Origin: JAPLJM01 sp963708515
GTDB taxonomy: Bacteria; Desulfobacterota; Syntrophia; Syntrophales; Fen-1087
Assembly: GCA_963708515.1 (NCBI GenBank)
Contig: CAVPSX010000006.1
Coordinates: forward strand, 1 to 64,000
Reading direction: 5' to 3'
DNA length: 64,000 nt
The notes beneath the pieces were generated by a model, which was not told where the DNA came from, searched no databases, and worked only from the letters and a program-made list of their open reading frames with translations. A program made the translations under genes and the position numbers. How positions within the stretch are numbered: the first letter of the stretch is position 1; each line of letters starts with the position of its first letter. Below, piece by piece: positions 8,943 through 16,885 of the stretch.

Positions 8943-9803
8943 TTACGGATAATGAAGCTTGCCCATGAGCGCCTCGATCAGCGAGACTTTCTTGGTCGCC
9001 CCGTATCGGCACTTACAGAATTCATATTTCAGGCACGGTTTTCCACCCCATTTTTCCTTGAATCTCCGGATGCCCTCATGGACTCCCAGTCCCAGGTTGA
9101 TGGTGTTTTTCCCGTGTTCGCGGGTCAGGTTGATCATTTCGAGGAAAAGAAGATCAGAGGCATGGGGGACATAATGCTTTTTTGAATGCGCACCGAGGAG
9201 GTAGGCTGAAAAATTCCTTGCCCCGAGTTCGACGACATAGAAAGCGCAAAGTTTTCCAGTTTTATCAATAGCATTGAGGGTCCAGGCGGTCGATGAGCGG
9301 CCAACGTAATCGGGCATGGCGAGGTAAAGTTCTTGAACTCTCGCCGGTAGTTGCTCCCGCTTCAGGAGTTCTGAAATAAGCGCCTCGTGTTCCCTGGTCA
9401 TGGAGCGTCCTCTTTCCACGATTAAGTCCTCAGAGGCTTGATGGGCCACCCTCAGGAGAGAAGGCTTCAGCTTTGTCTGCGAGAGGTCAAGCTGATAATA
9501 TTGATCAGTTTGTCTCTCTTGGCCAGACTCCAACAGAAAAGCGGGGATCTCAGGTCCGATGAATGAGAGGCACTCTGGCCGGAATGTCTCGACAGCCTGT
9601 TTCAAAATCCTCCCGCATCTTTCCCGTGAATAATTCTTGTCGAGAGGATATCCCACCAGGATCAGCCAGTTGCCCTTTACAAGACCCAGATGTTCCTCGA
9701 TCAGAAAGGGATCCCCTTTTGAAATCAGAGTCATCAGGCTCACAACATGCTCGGGAACATAGGCCCTCGTCAGGGCATAGGTTTCCTCTTCAGGCGTCAT
9801 CAT
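8943..9803 (-). CDS. GNAT-like acyltransferase-fold protein, paralogue 2
   Basis: I chose ATG 9803 because an AGGAG lies nine bases upstream and it matches the length of paralogue 1; an upstream ATG at 9830 is possible. The product has ALTRAYVPEHVVSLMTLISK, GLVKGNWLILVGYPLDKNY, TDQYYQLDLSQTK, and at the C-terminus NTINLGLGVHEGIRRFKEKW, aligning along its whole length with the 7265-8104 protein. It is the first gene of the operon that continues with the TraB-family protein, paralogue 1 and the radical SAM enzyme. The retention of two diverged copies around the TraB gene suggests distinct substrates or a heteromer. Function unknown. Confidence 0.72.
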   Translation of the reverse strand: MMTPEEETYALTRAYVPEHVVSLMTLISKGDPFLIEEHLGLVKGNWLILVGYPLDKNYSRERCGRILKQAVETFRPECLSFIGPEIPAFLLESGQERQTDQYYQLDLSQTKLKPSLLRVAHQASEDLIVERGRSMTREHEALISELLKREQLPARVQELYLAMPDYVGRSSTAWTLNAIDKTGKLCAFYVVELGARNFSAYLLGAHSKKHYVPHASDLLFLEMINLTREHGKNTINLGLGVHEGIRRFKEKWGGKPCLKYEFCKCRYGATKKVSLIEALMGKLHYP

Positions 9804-10279
9804 TTCATTTTTCTCCTGCAGCAGGCCCATTTTAGCTCAGCTTTGTCAAAATCTCTAACGGTTTTTTTAAGGTTTAAACATCGCATACCGGGCAGAAACA
9901 GTTTGCACGGCTATAAAAAATTTATTGATTTTTAATTTGCATCCAAACAACTCCTCTGCTATTCATATAACTACATTTTCAGGATTCCTAAAAGAAACGA
10001 ATAATAATCGTTTTATCTTGAAGAGGCCCCTTATTTTTTCATTATTTTTTTATCCCCTTGGTGATGGCATGTGCATGACCTTCCTCAAGATCAAAACTCC
10101 CCCGTTAGCCATATCCAAACATGATATGCCACCGCATGTCGGCTGTCCCTTTGGCGTTTTTGGTGAGGGCGTGCGGGTGTCCGGAAACAACACGATCTTA
10201 CGTGAAGGCTTTTTGAGTGTCTTCGGTATGCCATGATCACGACGAGCTGAAAATATTTTTGAAAAGGAGGTATAAATGC
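9804..10279. other. Intergenic, divergent promoter region
   Basis: This A+T-rich stretch separates the minus-strand GNAT operon from the plus-strand YeiH-family gene and must hold both promoters. TATAAAAAA occurs at about 9912, but I see no convincing -35/-10 pair. The last part holds an AGGAGG at 10265-10270 that fixes the start of the next gene at 10280. A small open frame at 9925-10236 has no ribosome site or recognisable product. Confidence 0.45.
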
Positions 10280-11818
10280 ATGGGAGAAGATAGCAAAGGA
10301 ATAAATTGGTCCGTTCTATGGAAAAGCGATGACTGGATGTCCGTCTGGATCGGGTTTTTTATCCTTATCTTTTTCCTGGCGGGGGCGACAATGTCGCTGC
10401 CCAGATGGAAATGGATCGGGGATGGATCCTTCCAGGGCATGATCGCAGGGTATACAAAAAAAGTGGATTCCGTAGCCAAGGACGCAGAAACGAAGGGTGA
10501 AGCCGCCCTGAAGGACCAGGCGGCAGCGCTGAAAACGGCCCTCGACGCCAAAGACCGCAAGGCGATTGGTGCAGCCGCCGGCAAGATGGAAACGGCTGCC
10601 AAGGAGGTCAAGGACAAGGATTTCCAGAAGAAGGCCGCAAAGGTGGCTTCGGACATCAAGGGTGACACAGGGGCAACCGTGACGAAAGTCTTCTCCGCTG
10701 ACAACCTCATGAAGGTGCTCTACCTGTTTATCGGGTTCGCGATCCTCGGCGTCATCGGCATGGCCCTCATGGGGTTGCCCGTAGGCAAGTTCATGGCCGG
10801 GTTTCCCATCGTTTTCCTCCTCTCGGCGCTCGCCTATTTCGTATCCGAAAACGACATCGTCAAATACTACGGCCTGGAGGTCGTCTTCTGGGCCCTGATC
10901 TTCGGCCTGCTGATCAGCAATCTTTTCGGCGTGCCCAATTGGTTGAAGACTGCCATCAAGACGGAGTACTTCATCAAGATCGGCCTGGTCCTCCTGGGCG
11001 CCGAAGTCCTCTTCGGCACTATCGCCAAGGTGGGCGCTTATGGAATGGTCCAGTCCATTCTGGTCATCGGGGTCGTCTTCTACTTCTGCATGTGGGTTGC
11101 CCGCAAAGTGGGGCTTGACGACGAATTTGCGGCCATCCTCGGCTCGTCCGTGTCGATCTGCGGCGTCTCGGCCGCCATCGCCGCCGGCGGCGCCGTCCAG
11201 GGCGACTCCAAGAAGGTAAGCCACACCATCTCCCTGGTTCTGCTGTGCGCCATCCCCATGCTGATCCTCCAGCCTCTCTTTGCAAAGTGGGTGGGGATGT
11301 CGCCGGCCGTTGCCGGGGCCTGGCTTGGCGGGACGATCGACACGACGGGGGCCGTTGTGGCTGCAGGTGCGATCGCCGGTCCGGAGGCGATGGCCGTGGC
11401 CGTCGTTGTCAAGATGGCGCAGAATGTCCTGATTGGAGTGGCGGCCTTCGGCCTTGCCATCTGGTTCGCCTTCAAGGGGCAGGTAGCCGGGGGAGAGAAA
11501 CCGAGCCCCATGGATATCTGGACGCGCTTTCCCAAGTTCGTCCTCGGGTTCATCGTCGCCTCCCTCGTCTTCTCCTTCTTCATGACGGAAGCCCAGGCAA
11601 AATCTGTAACAGGAGTCACGGCGGGGCTCCGGGGTTGGTGGTTCACGCTGGCATTCCTCTGCATCGGCCTTGAGACCAGGTTCAAGGAACTCATCCAGAT
11701 GGGCGGCGGGAAACCGGCTTTTGTGTTTCTCACGGCCCAGGCCTTCAACATCGTCTGGACGCTCATCCTGTCCTACCTGATCTTCGGCGGCATCCTCTTC
11801 GCGGTGCCGAAATTCTGA
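10280..11818 (+). CDS. YeiH/UPF0324 family putative sulfate (anion) exporter with extra soluble insert
   Basis: ATG 10280 follows AGGAGG by nine bases and gives 512 residues. The C-terminal 370 residues form about ten membrane helices with family landmarks LLISNLFGVPNWL, IGLVLLGAEVLFG, SSVSICGVSAAIAAGGAV and TIDTTGAVVAAGA. Between the first helix (VWIGFFILIFFLAGA) and the rest lies an alanine/lysine-rich segment, residues about 50-140 (KAAKVASDIKGD and similar), predicted helical and absent from ordinary family members of about 340 residues. The family is annotated as putative sulfate exporters on weak evidence. Location near dsr genes makes sulfite or sulfate handling plausible but unproven. 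A strong hairpin follows the gene. Confidence 0.82.
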   Translation: MGEDSKGINWSVLWKSDDWMSVWIGFFILIFFLAGATMSLPRWKWIGDGSFQGMIAGYTKKVDSVAKDAETKGEAALKDQAAALKTALDAKDRKAIGAAAGKMETAAKEVKDKDFQKKAAKVASDIKGDTGATVTKVFSADNLMKVLYLFIGFAILGVIGMALMGLPVGKFMAGFPIVFLLSALAYFVSENDIVKYYGLEVVFWALIFGLLISNLFGVPNWLKTAIKTEYFIKIGLVLLGAEVLFGTIAKVGAYGMVQSILVIGVVFYFCMWVARKVGLDDEFAAILGSSVSICGVSAAIAAGGAVQGDSKKVSHTISLVLLCAIPMLILQPLFAKWVGMSPAVAGAWLGGTIDTTGAVVAAGAIAGPEAMAVAVVVKMAQNVLIGVAAFGLAIWFAFKGQVAGGEKPSPMDIWTRFPKFVLGFIVASLVFSFFMTEAQAKSVTGVTAGLRGWWFTLAFLCIGLETRFKELIQMGGGKPAFVFLTAQAFNIVWTLILSYLIFGGILFAVPKF

Positions 11819-11844
11819 GCGGCATAAACGTTTGACCGCAAAAT

Positions 11845-11890
11845 GCGCCGGACCTGCCGTCAGCCTTCAAGCCGACGACAGGTCCGGCGC
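11845..11890 (+). terminator. Strong hairpin after the YeiH-family gene
   Basis: Two 12-base arms, GCGCCGGACCTG at 11845-11856 and CAGGTCCGGCGC at 11879-11890, are perfectly complementary, with further pairing inside the loop (CGTC with GACG). A T-rich tract (TGTTTTTTAT) comes about 17 bases later, so this may be an intrinsic terminator or a bidirectional boundary facing the convergent osmC gene. Confidence 0.6.
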
Positions 11891-11972
11891 AATCAAGAAT
11901 TCCCTGTTTTTTATCCGTATTCTTTATGGTGTCCGACAGCAGTGAATCTTTTTGAATTGCTCAGTCCGGAGG

Positions 11973-12458
11973 CTATGGGGAGGCGGATTCCGTTTCCTCA
12001 AGGGTATATAGAACTTTCAGGTTGAGATCCGGGCGTAAGGAGTTGTACACAGAGCAGTATTTCTCCCGGGAAAGGGCGATAGCGCGCTCGATCCGGCGGG
12101 AGTGCAGGTTTGAACCGGCCAAGTGGAAAATCATCTCTACTGCCTTAAAGTACTGGGGCGGGTCGGGATTCCGTTCCCCCGTGATGTCGATCCGAAGACG
12201 GCTGATATCCATCCGCATTTTCTTCAGAATTGATACGATGTCGATGGCCATGCAACCGCCAAGCGACATCAGCAGGGCCTCCGTCGGTTTGCAACCCCAT
12301 TGGGCGTTGGCGTCGAAATCGATCTCATAGCCCTGCGGCGTCGTCCCCACGAAGACCAAGTCCCGGCTCCATGTAAGCGTCGCTTTTGTCGAAGGGGTGA
12401 TTTTCGCCTTGTACCCCTGGAGTTCTTCCTTCGCGTCGTCCTTCTCATCTGACATCAT
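11973..12458 (-). CDS. OsmC family protein
   Basis: The 161-residue product has the OsmC/Ohr fold landmarks: an N-terminal beta region (KATLTWSRDLVFVG), the helix start LLMSLGGCMAIDIVSILKKM with the first cysteine, and IALSREKYCSVYNSL with the second. This two-cysteine arrangement supports thiol-dependent peroxide reduction, though many YhfA-like members have no proven activity. Tandem ATG codons follow a GGGGAG site by a few bases. The gene converges with the YeiH-family gene and stands alone. The spacing around the cysteines looks closer to YhfA-like OsmC proteins than to Ohr. Confidence 0.85.
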   Translation of the reverse strand: MMSDEKDDAKEELQGYKAKITPSTKATLTWSRDLVFVGTTPQGYEIDFDANAQWGCKPTEALLMSLGGCMAIDIVSILKKMRMDISRLRIDITGERNPDPPQYFKAVEMIFHLAGSNLHSRRIERAIALSREKYCSVYNSLRPDLNLKVLYTLEETESASP

Positions 12459-12830
12459 GACCGTCTCCCCTGAGCAAGCCGAGTTTGATCGCTTACTCTT
12501 TTATGTAGCGAACCCTTTGTATAACTTCTACGACCTTTGAAAAATGGCTTCACCGCGGATCAAAATCTTTAAAGCTCACGATGACCGACGGATAGATCCA
12601 TACGAAACATTTGGTCATACTTTACCTCTAGTTTACGATGTTTCGCTTCTGATCTCAAGAAAAAGTGAATGACTTTACCTGTAGGATGGGTGTTTTCCAC
12701 AACACAGTCAACCCGGTTCCTTTTGAGGCTATGTGATTATTTACTTGGAATAAAAGAGCGAAAATAGGTATAAATCACCGCGTGGATATCACTGTATCAT
12801 GAATACCGAGATAGAGGAGATAGGGAGGCC
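12459..12830. other. Intergenic region with one dispersed repeat copy
   Basis: This is the divergent gap between osmC-like and BPL_N-like genes. It contains a copy of the GAAAAATGG repeat family (12532-12575) and is otherwise A+T-rich. A short frame from ATG 12799 (MNTEIEEIGRP) ends at a TGA overlapping the GTG start of the next gene, which could be a coupling leader but has no other support. Confidence 0.4.
12532..12575 (+). repeat. Dispersed repeat, copy A
   Basis: The block GACCTTTGAAAAATGGCTTC followed by ACCGCGGATCAAAATCTTT matches, in reverse orientation, the right arm of the element at 32466-32612 with only a few mismatches over about 40 bases. Related arms occur at 37728, 41385-41454 and 62358. 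Here only one arm is evident. Confidence 0.6.
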
Positions 12831-14141
12831 GTGAACATCGATCATACTCCTTACGAGGCAGAAAAACTTCCGAACAGATCCTGCGCCCTGCTCTGGGACG
12901 AATCGTTCCTCTGGGGGTTGATGGCTTGGCGGGCCCTTAAAGAGGCGCGACTGCCATTCGACGTTCTCCGGTCGGAGGATGTCCGGAGGGGGGCGCTTTG
13001 CCGTTACCGGATGATCTTTGTCCCTGGCGGCTGGGCGTCGAACAAGATCAACGCCCTTGGAGATCAGGGGATGGAGGAGATACGGCGTTTTGTTGCGGGT
13101 GGAGGCAATTACTTGGGGATCTGCGGCGGGGCAGGAATGGCTACAGAAAACGGGCTCGGTCTCCTGCCGATCAGAAGGAAGCCTCCGAGAGAAAGAGTCC
13201 CCAGTTTCAGCGGCCCTATCGGCCTCTCCTGTGCTGAGCATGCGATCTGGCATGAGATCGATACACCCGTATTCTTCGTCTGGTGGCCGTCCCAGTTTCA
13301 GGTCGAGGATCCGAACATCAAGGTACTTGCGAGGTACGGAGAGGCGCAAGCGGACGCTTTCAGTGCGGATATCAATATTGTGGATGGAGGGACCATCGGC
13401 TGGTCCGAGCTGGAGCAGCGCTATGATATTTTTTTGGACCCGTTGCGTTTGCGCGATCAGCCGGGGGTCCTGGAAGGACGGTTCGGACAAGGGAGAGTGA
13501 TCTTGTCACTGGTGCATTTCGATACGCCCGGAGACCGGAACGGTGCCGCCGTTCTGCGGAATCTCTGGAGCCATTTGATTTCATGCTGTTCTTCTGATTT
13601 TTCGATGGGAGTGAATTGTGAGCCGGGACGGTCCTTCACGGATGTTCCGAAGAACATTCTTGCCTCGGTCGAAGTAATTCACGCGACCATCGCCGAGCTG
13701 ATCGCTACAGGTTCGAGAAACTTCCTGTGGTATTGGCGGAATCCTCTGCTTCTCCAATGGCGACGGGGCGTCCGGGGCCTGGAATACTCCACGCTTGCAG
13801 CTATGATCGGGGAGATAAGAAGACGTCTCAACAACCACGGCGATTCCAGTCCCGACCGCCGGCCGGCGCTTCCGGAAGCGATCGATCCATCGCGCTGGGA
13901 AGAGGAACTAAGGGAGATCCGGGGGCAACTCATCCCCTTTTGTGAAAAGGCAAAGCACCTTCTGATCAAGGAGCGATTTTACATGATGAACGCTTCTCTT
14001 TCCCCAGTGGAGTGCGCGGATGAGGAGATCAGTCACCTGAGGCAGGAGCTCTTCGGATCGGCAATGAGTCACGGAGGACATTTCAAGCGCCTCATCGACC
14101 CCATGGACCGTATGCTGTATGGCCTGATCAAGGATGAATGA
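12831..14141 (+). CDS. BPL_N-domain (class I amidotransferase-like) protein with unknown C-terminal half
   Basis: The GTG start gives 436 residues. The first 250 resemble the N-terminal domain of yeast-type biotin-protein ligases and class I glutamine-amidotransferase folds: YRMIFVPGGWASNKINALGD, FVAGGGNYLGICGGAGMATE with the nucleophile-elbow cysteine, and VILSLVHFDTPGD. The C-terminal 180 residues are charged and helical, lacking a ligase core, and recall no family I know. The same N-terminal type occurs in many Desulfobacterota as free-standing proteins of unknown role. It is transcribed alone, converging with a small gene at 14145. Substrate and reaction unknown. Confidence 0.65.
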   Translation: MNIDHTPYEAEKLPNRSCALLWDESFLWGLMAWRALKEARLPFDVLRSEDVRRGALCRYRMIFVPGGWASNKINALGDQGMEEIRRFVAGGGNYLGICGGAGMATENGLGLLPIRRKPPRERVPSFSGPIGLSCAEHAIWHEIDTPVFFVWWPSQFQVEDPNIKVLARYGEAQADAFSADINIVDGGTIGWSELEQRYDIFLDPLRLRDQPGVLEGRFGQGRVILSLVHFDTPGDRNGAAVLRNLWSHLISCCSSDFSMGVNCEPGRSFTDVPKNILASVEVIHATIAELIATGSRNFLWYWRNPLLLQWRRGVRGLEYSTLAAMIGEIRRRLNNHGDSSPDRRPALPEAIDPSRWEEELREIRGQLIPFCEKAKHLLIKERFYMMNASLSPVECADEEISHLRQELFGSAMSHGGHFKRLIDPMDRMLYGLIKDE

Positions 14142-14144
14142 TTC

Positions 14145-14402
14145 TTACTCCCTACTGCTCGCCCTCTCCACCGCTTCTTTCCCTTTCGGTGTCAACCAGC
14201 AGGCATCGTAAGGATCCCCCGCCACGGTTCCTCCCAATCCGATTTCCGCCAGGCCCTTGTGACGGAGAGTCTCCAACACCGCCTTGTCCGCTTTGGTGGG
14301 GCAGATGATGTCAATCCATGTTGCGCGCTTATAGGCGCCCCCAATGTATGGATTGTTTGCGATCCTGCAAAGCATCTCTTTTTCATCCGAGGTCAGTTCC
14401 AT
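14145..14402 (-). CDS. Small winged-helix-like protein of unknown function
   Basis: The 85-residue product begins MELTSDEKEMLCRIANNPYI with an AGGAG six bases upstream. It has an alternating helix/strand pattern ending in LTPKGKEAVERA, a common final part of winged-helix domains (the LTxxGxxA motif of MarR/PadR-like proteins). A regulatory or nucleic-acid role is therefore possible but not shown. It ends three bases from the convergent BPL_N gene. I do not recognise a named family. Confidence 0.55.
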   Translation of the reverse strand: MELTSDEKEMLCRIANNPYIGGAYKRATWIDIICPTKADKAVLETLRHKGLAEIGLGGTVAGDPYDACWLTPKGKEAVERASSRE

Positions 14403-14661
14403 TTCTTTCTCCTGGTTAATTGATCAAATCATTTCTTTGCCGCCATCGCATCCTTTTCCGGCAGAAGTCGAGCAGAAGCCTCCCTGGTCCGGCGGCCATC
14501 GACCAGGTTATCAAGCTTGATTTGCCCTTGGTGTTTATACCACATGTTAAATCGAAATTCTGCCATTTTTCCCCTGCAACGGCAATTTTCTGCATTAGGG
14601 TGTTGTTCTTGAAATGGAAACGCTGTATGATTCAGCCAAATGAAAACCGGGAGTAATCATC

Positions 14662-15105
14662 ATGACGGAAGCTGTGAACAAGACGTGTGTGTTTTGTGAT
14701 ATCGTAGCGGGAAAAGCGCCGGCCCACATCATTGCGGAAGACAACCTGTCTCTGTGCATTCTGGATATTCATCCCTATACGAAAGGCCATTGCCTGGTCA
14801 TTTCCAAACGCCATGTCCCCTGGTGGCATGAACTGACGGATGAAGAAAGCGCCAGCCTCTTCAAACTGGCCAAGGATGTCGCCGGGCGCATGATGGATAA
14901 ATTCAATCCGGACTTTATTTTCCTCTATGCCCGGGGCCGCAGAATCCCCCATACCCATCTTTTTCTGATCCCGACCTATAGCGGCGACGTTCTGGACCGG
15001 TTCTTCAACGCCCTGGAAAATTTCCAGGAATCCCCCGAGATGCTGGCAAAGCTCCGGGAGCCGGATGCAATGGCCGAAGCGGCCGCGCTGCTGAAGCATT
15101 CATGA
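14662..15105 (+). CDS. HIT (histidine triad) family nucleotide-binding protein
   Basis: The 147-residue protein opens with KTCVFCDIVAGKAPAHIIAE, the usual HIT start with CxxC, followed by LDIHPYTKGHCLVISKRHV. The triad region reads RIPHTHLFLIPTY. Compared with the standard H-x-H-x-H-x-x pattern, the first two histidines (including the nucleophile) are present but the third is phenylalanine. HIT proteins hydrolyse nucleoside phosphoramidates or dinucleotides; the altered triad leaves activity open. A GGAGTAA site precedes ATG 14662. The gene appears monocistronic, with a possible terminator shortly downstream. Confidence 0.85.
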   Translation: MTEAVNKTCVFCDIVAGKAPAHIIAEDNLSLCILDIHPYTKGHCLVISKRHVPWWHELTDEESASLFKLAKDVAGRMMDKFNPDFIFLYARGRRIPHTHLFLIPTYSGDVLDRFFNALENFQESPEMLAKLREPDAMAEAAALLKHS

Positions 15106-15136
15106 AAGCCAAACGATAAACATGCAATAGGCAACC

Positions 15137-15156
15137 AGCTGCCGATCAGCTTTTTT
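15137..15156 (+). terminator. Possible intrinsic terminator after the HIT gene
   Basis: A short hairpin AGCTG-CCGAT-CAGCT at 15137-15151 is followed by a run of Ts. The stem is only five pairs, so the assignment is tentative. Confidence 0.4.
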
Positions 15157-15250
15157 CTCGCTTCACTGCCCTCCCCTTCATCCCCGCCCACCAGGGGATG
15201 GGAAAGTTCACTTCTTGCGCGCTCGTGATTAATTGCCTGTGATTTTTCCC

Positions 15251-15278
15251 TTGACAGGGTTCCAATATCCATTATATT
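15251..15278 (+). promoter_or_regulatory. Predicted sigma-70 promoter of the arsenic operon
   Basis: TTGACA at 15251-15256 and TATATT at 15273-15278 are separated by 16 bases, 30 bases upstream of the arsR start. This is one of the clearest promoter-like sequences in the window, and its -10 element overlaps a palindromic operator. Confidence 0.65.
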
Positions 15279-15294
15279 CATAAATAAGAATATA
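15273..15294 (+). promoter_or_regulatory. Likely ArsR operator (perfect inverted repeat)
   Basis: TATATTC (15273-15279) and GAATATA (15288-15294) form a perfect 7-base inverted repeat with an 8-base spacer, covering the -10 element and the bases just after it. ArsR/SmtB repressors usually bind such A+T-rich palindromes and leave on metalloid binding. Placement directly before arsR implies autoregulation. Confidence 0.62.
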
Positions 15295-15307
15295 GAGGGG
15301 TTGTGTC

Positions 15308-15655
15308 ATGGATGAATTTATCCGAGTCATGAAGGCATTGTCGGATCCGAACCGGGTGAAGCTGCTGAAGATGCTGCAGGAGCGCGAGATGTGCGTCTGC
15401 GAGTTGCAGACCGCCCTGCGTCTGGCCCAGCCGACTGTTTCCAAGCATTTGAAAATCCTGGAGGAAGCCGGTCTAGTCCGTCGGGAGAAGGACGGTCTGT
15501 GGGTCAACTACACGATCTCCGGCGGGGGCCGCAGTCCCTACGCGGCAAGCCTTCTGGGACATCTCAAGCACTGGCTGTCCGAAGACGCCGAGGTCCGGTT
15601 GTTGCTCGAAAGCCTGGATTCGATTCGCCGCGAGGACATCTGCAGTCGGGAATAA
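15308..15655 (+). CDS. arsR: ArsR/SmtB family metalloid-responsive repressor
   Basis: The 115 residues show a winged-helix domain: MKALSDPNRVKLLKMLQERE, then MCVCELQTAL with the CxC arsenite-binding pair of ArsR, the recognition helix LAQPTVSKHLKILEEAGLV and a wing REKDGLWVNYTI. It would repress the operon until As(III) binds. It is followed by an ArsP-like permease, two thioredoxin-like genes, acr3 and a glutaredoxin, all on the plus strand with short gaps. The palindrome at 15273-15294 is the probable target. Confidence 0.9.
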   Translation: MDEFIRVMKALSDPNRVKLLKMLQEREMCVCELQTALRLAQPTVSKHLKILEEAGLVRREKDGLWVNYTISGGGRSPYAASLLGHLKHWLSEDAEVRLLLESLDSIRREDICSRE

Positions 15656-15700
15656 GTAAATATCTATATAGCCATACGTAAATGCAATGGAGGCGAATTG

Positions 15701-16873
15701 GTGAAAGAGTGGATTAAATTTCTCATTTTGGCGGCGGCGTTTCTGGCCGCCTATTATGTTCCCTGGGATCATCCCGTGATCCGGCAATCGGGCTTCGAAG
15801 CCTTTATGATGCTTCAGGAATACGCCCGCCAGCATGTCTTGACGTGCCTGGTCCCGGCGTTTTTTATCGCCGGTGCGATTGCCGTTTTCGTCTCTCAGGC
15901 TTCGGTCCTGAAATACTTCGGGGCCCAGGCAAAAAAGATACTTTCCTATTCGGTCGCATCCGTATCGGGCACGGTCCTGGCCGTCTGTTCCTGCACGGTC
16001 CTGCCGCTGTTTGCGGGCATTTACATGCGCGGGGCTGGCATCGGCCCGGCCACGGCCTTTCTCTACTCCGGTCCGGCCATCAATGTCCTGGCCATTGTTC
16101 TCACAGCAAAGGTCCTGGGTTGGAAACTGGGGCTCGCCCGCGCCGTCGGTGCTGTATTCTTCTCGGTGATTGCCGGCCTGGCGATGGCATGGATCTACCG
16201 GAAGGATGATGCGAACCGGACAGCCGGCGCCATTTATATGCCCGACGAAGACGACAAATCGCGGGCGCTCTGGCAGGACGCCCTTTATATGGCCACGATG
16301 GTCCTGATCCTGGTCTTTGCCGCCTGGGCGAAGCCGGCGCCGGGGGAAGGCGGCCTCTGGGCTGTGATCTTCAGCATCAAGTGGTATGTCACCGTCGGTC
16401 TCCTGATCGCCCTGGCCATCATGCTGAAGACCTGGTTTACGAAGGAAGAACTCGTCAACTGGGTTCAGGCCACCTGGGGGTTTATGATGCAGATCTTTCC
16501 CCTGCTTCTGGCAGGCGTCCTCGTGGCGGGATTTCTGCTGGGCAGGCCGGGCCATGAGGCGCTGATCCCCGAACGCTTTATCGCTGCTTTGGTCGGCGGG
16601 AATTCCCTCTGGGCGAACCTTTTCGCTTCCGTTTCCGGCGCCCTGATGTATTTCGCCACCCTGACCGAAGTCCCCATTCTCCAGGGACTCATCGGTTCCG
16701 GCATGGGGCAGGGACCGGCCCTGGCGTTGCTGCTCGCAGGACCCGCTCTCTCATTGCCGAGCATGATCACGCTGGCCGGAATCATGGGTGTCAAAAAAAC
16801 GCTGACCTACTGCATTATCGTTGTGACTCTTTCCACCGCCGTCGGGATGGGCTACGGCTGGCTGATGGGCTGA
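15701..16873 (+). CDS. ArsP/SO_0444-type permease (DUF318)
   Basis: I chose GTG 15701 because GGAGG ends seven bases upstream; an in-frame TTG lies just before. The 390-residue protein has about eight to ten membrane helices. It has the permease signatures VLAVCSCTVLPLFAGIYMRG and GPATAFLYSGPAINVLAIVL in the first half and a matching inverted second half (LTEVPILQGLI, GPALSLPSM). Family members export organoarsenicals (ArsP) or copper/zinc (SO_0444). Context next to arsR and acr3 favours arsenic. The cysteine pair in AVCSCTV is a likely metalloid ligand. The next gene starts 12 bases downstream. Confidence 0.83.
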   Translation: MKEWIKFLILAAAFLAAYYVPWDHPVIRQSGFEAFMMLQEYARQHVLTCLVPAFFIAGAIAVFVSQASVLKYFGAQAKKILSYSVASVSGTVLAVCSCTVLPLFAGIYMRGAGIGPATAFLYSGPAINVLAIVLTAKVLGWKLGLARAVGAVFFSVIAGLAMAWIYRKDDANRTAGAIYMPDEDDKSRALWQDALYMATMVLILVFAAWAKPAPGEGGLWAVIFSIKWYVTVGLLIALAIMLKTWFTKEELVNWVQATWGFMMQIFPLLLAGVLVAGFLLGRPGHEALIPERFIAALVGGNSLWANLFASVSGALMYFATLTEVPILQGLIGSGMGQGPALALLLAGPALSLPSMITLAGIMGVKKTLTYCIIVVTLSTAVGMGYGWLMG

Positions 16874-16885
16874 GGAGGGCCGAAG

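Noticed and set aside
12799..12834. An 11-codon leader ORF (MNTEIEEIGRP) overlapping the BPL_N gene start
   Set aside because: The overlap could be chance; no regulatory codons or structure support it.
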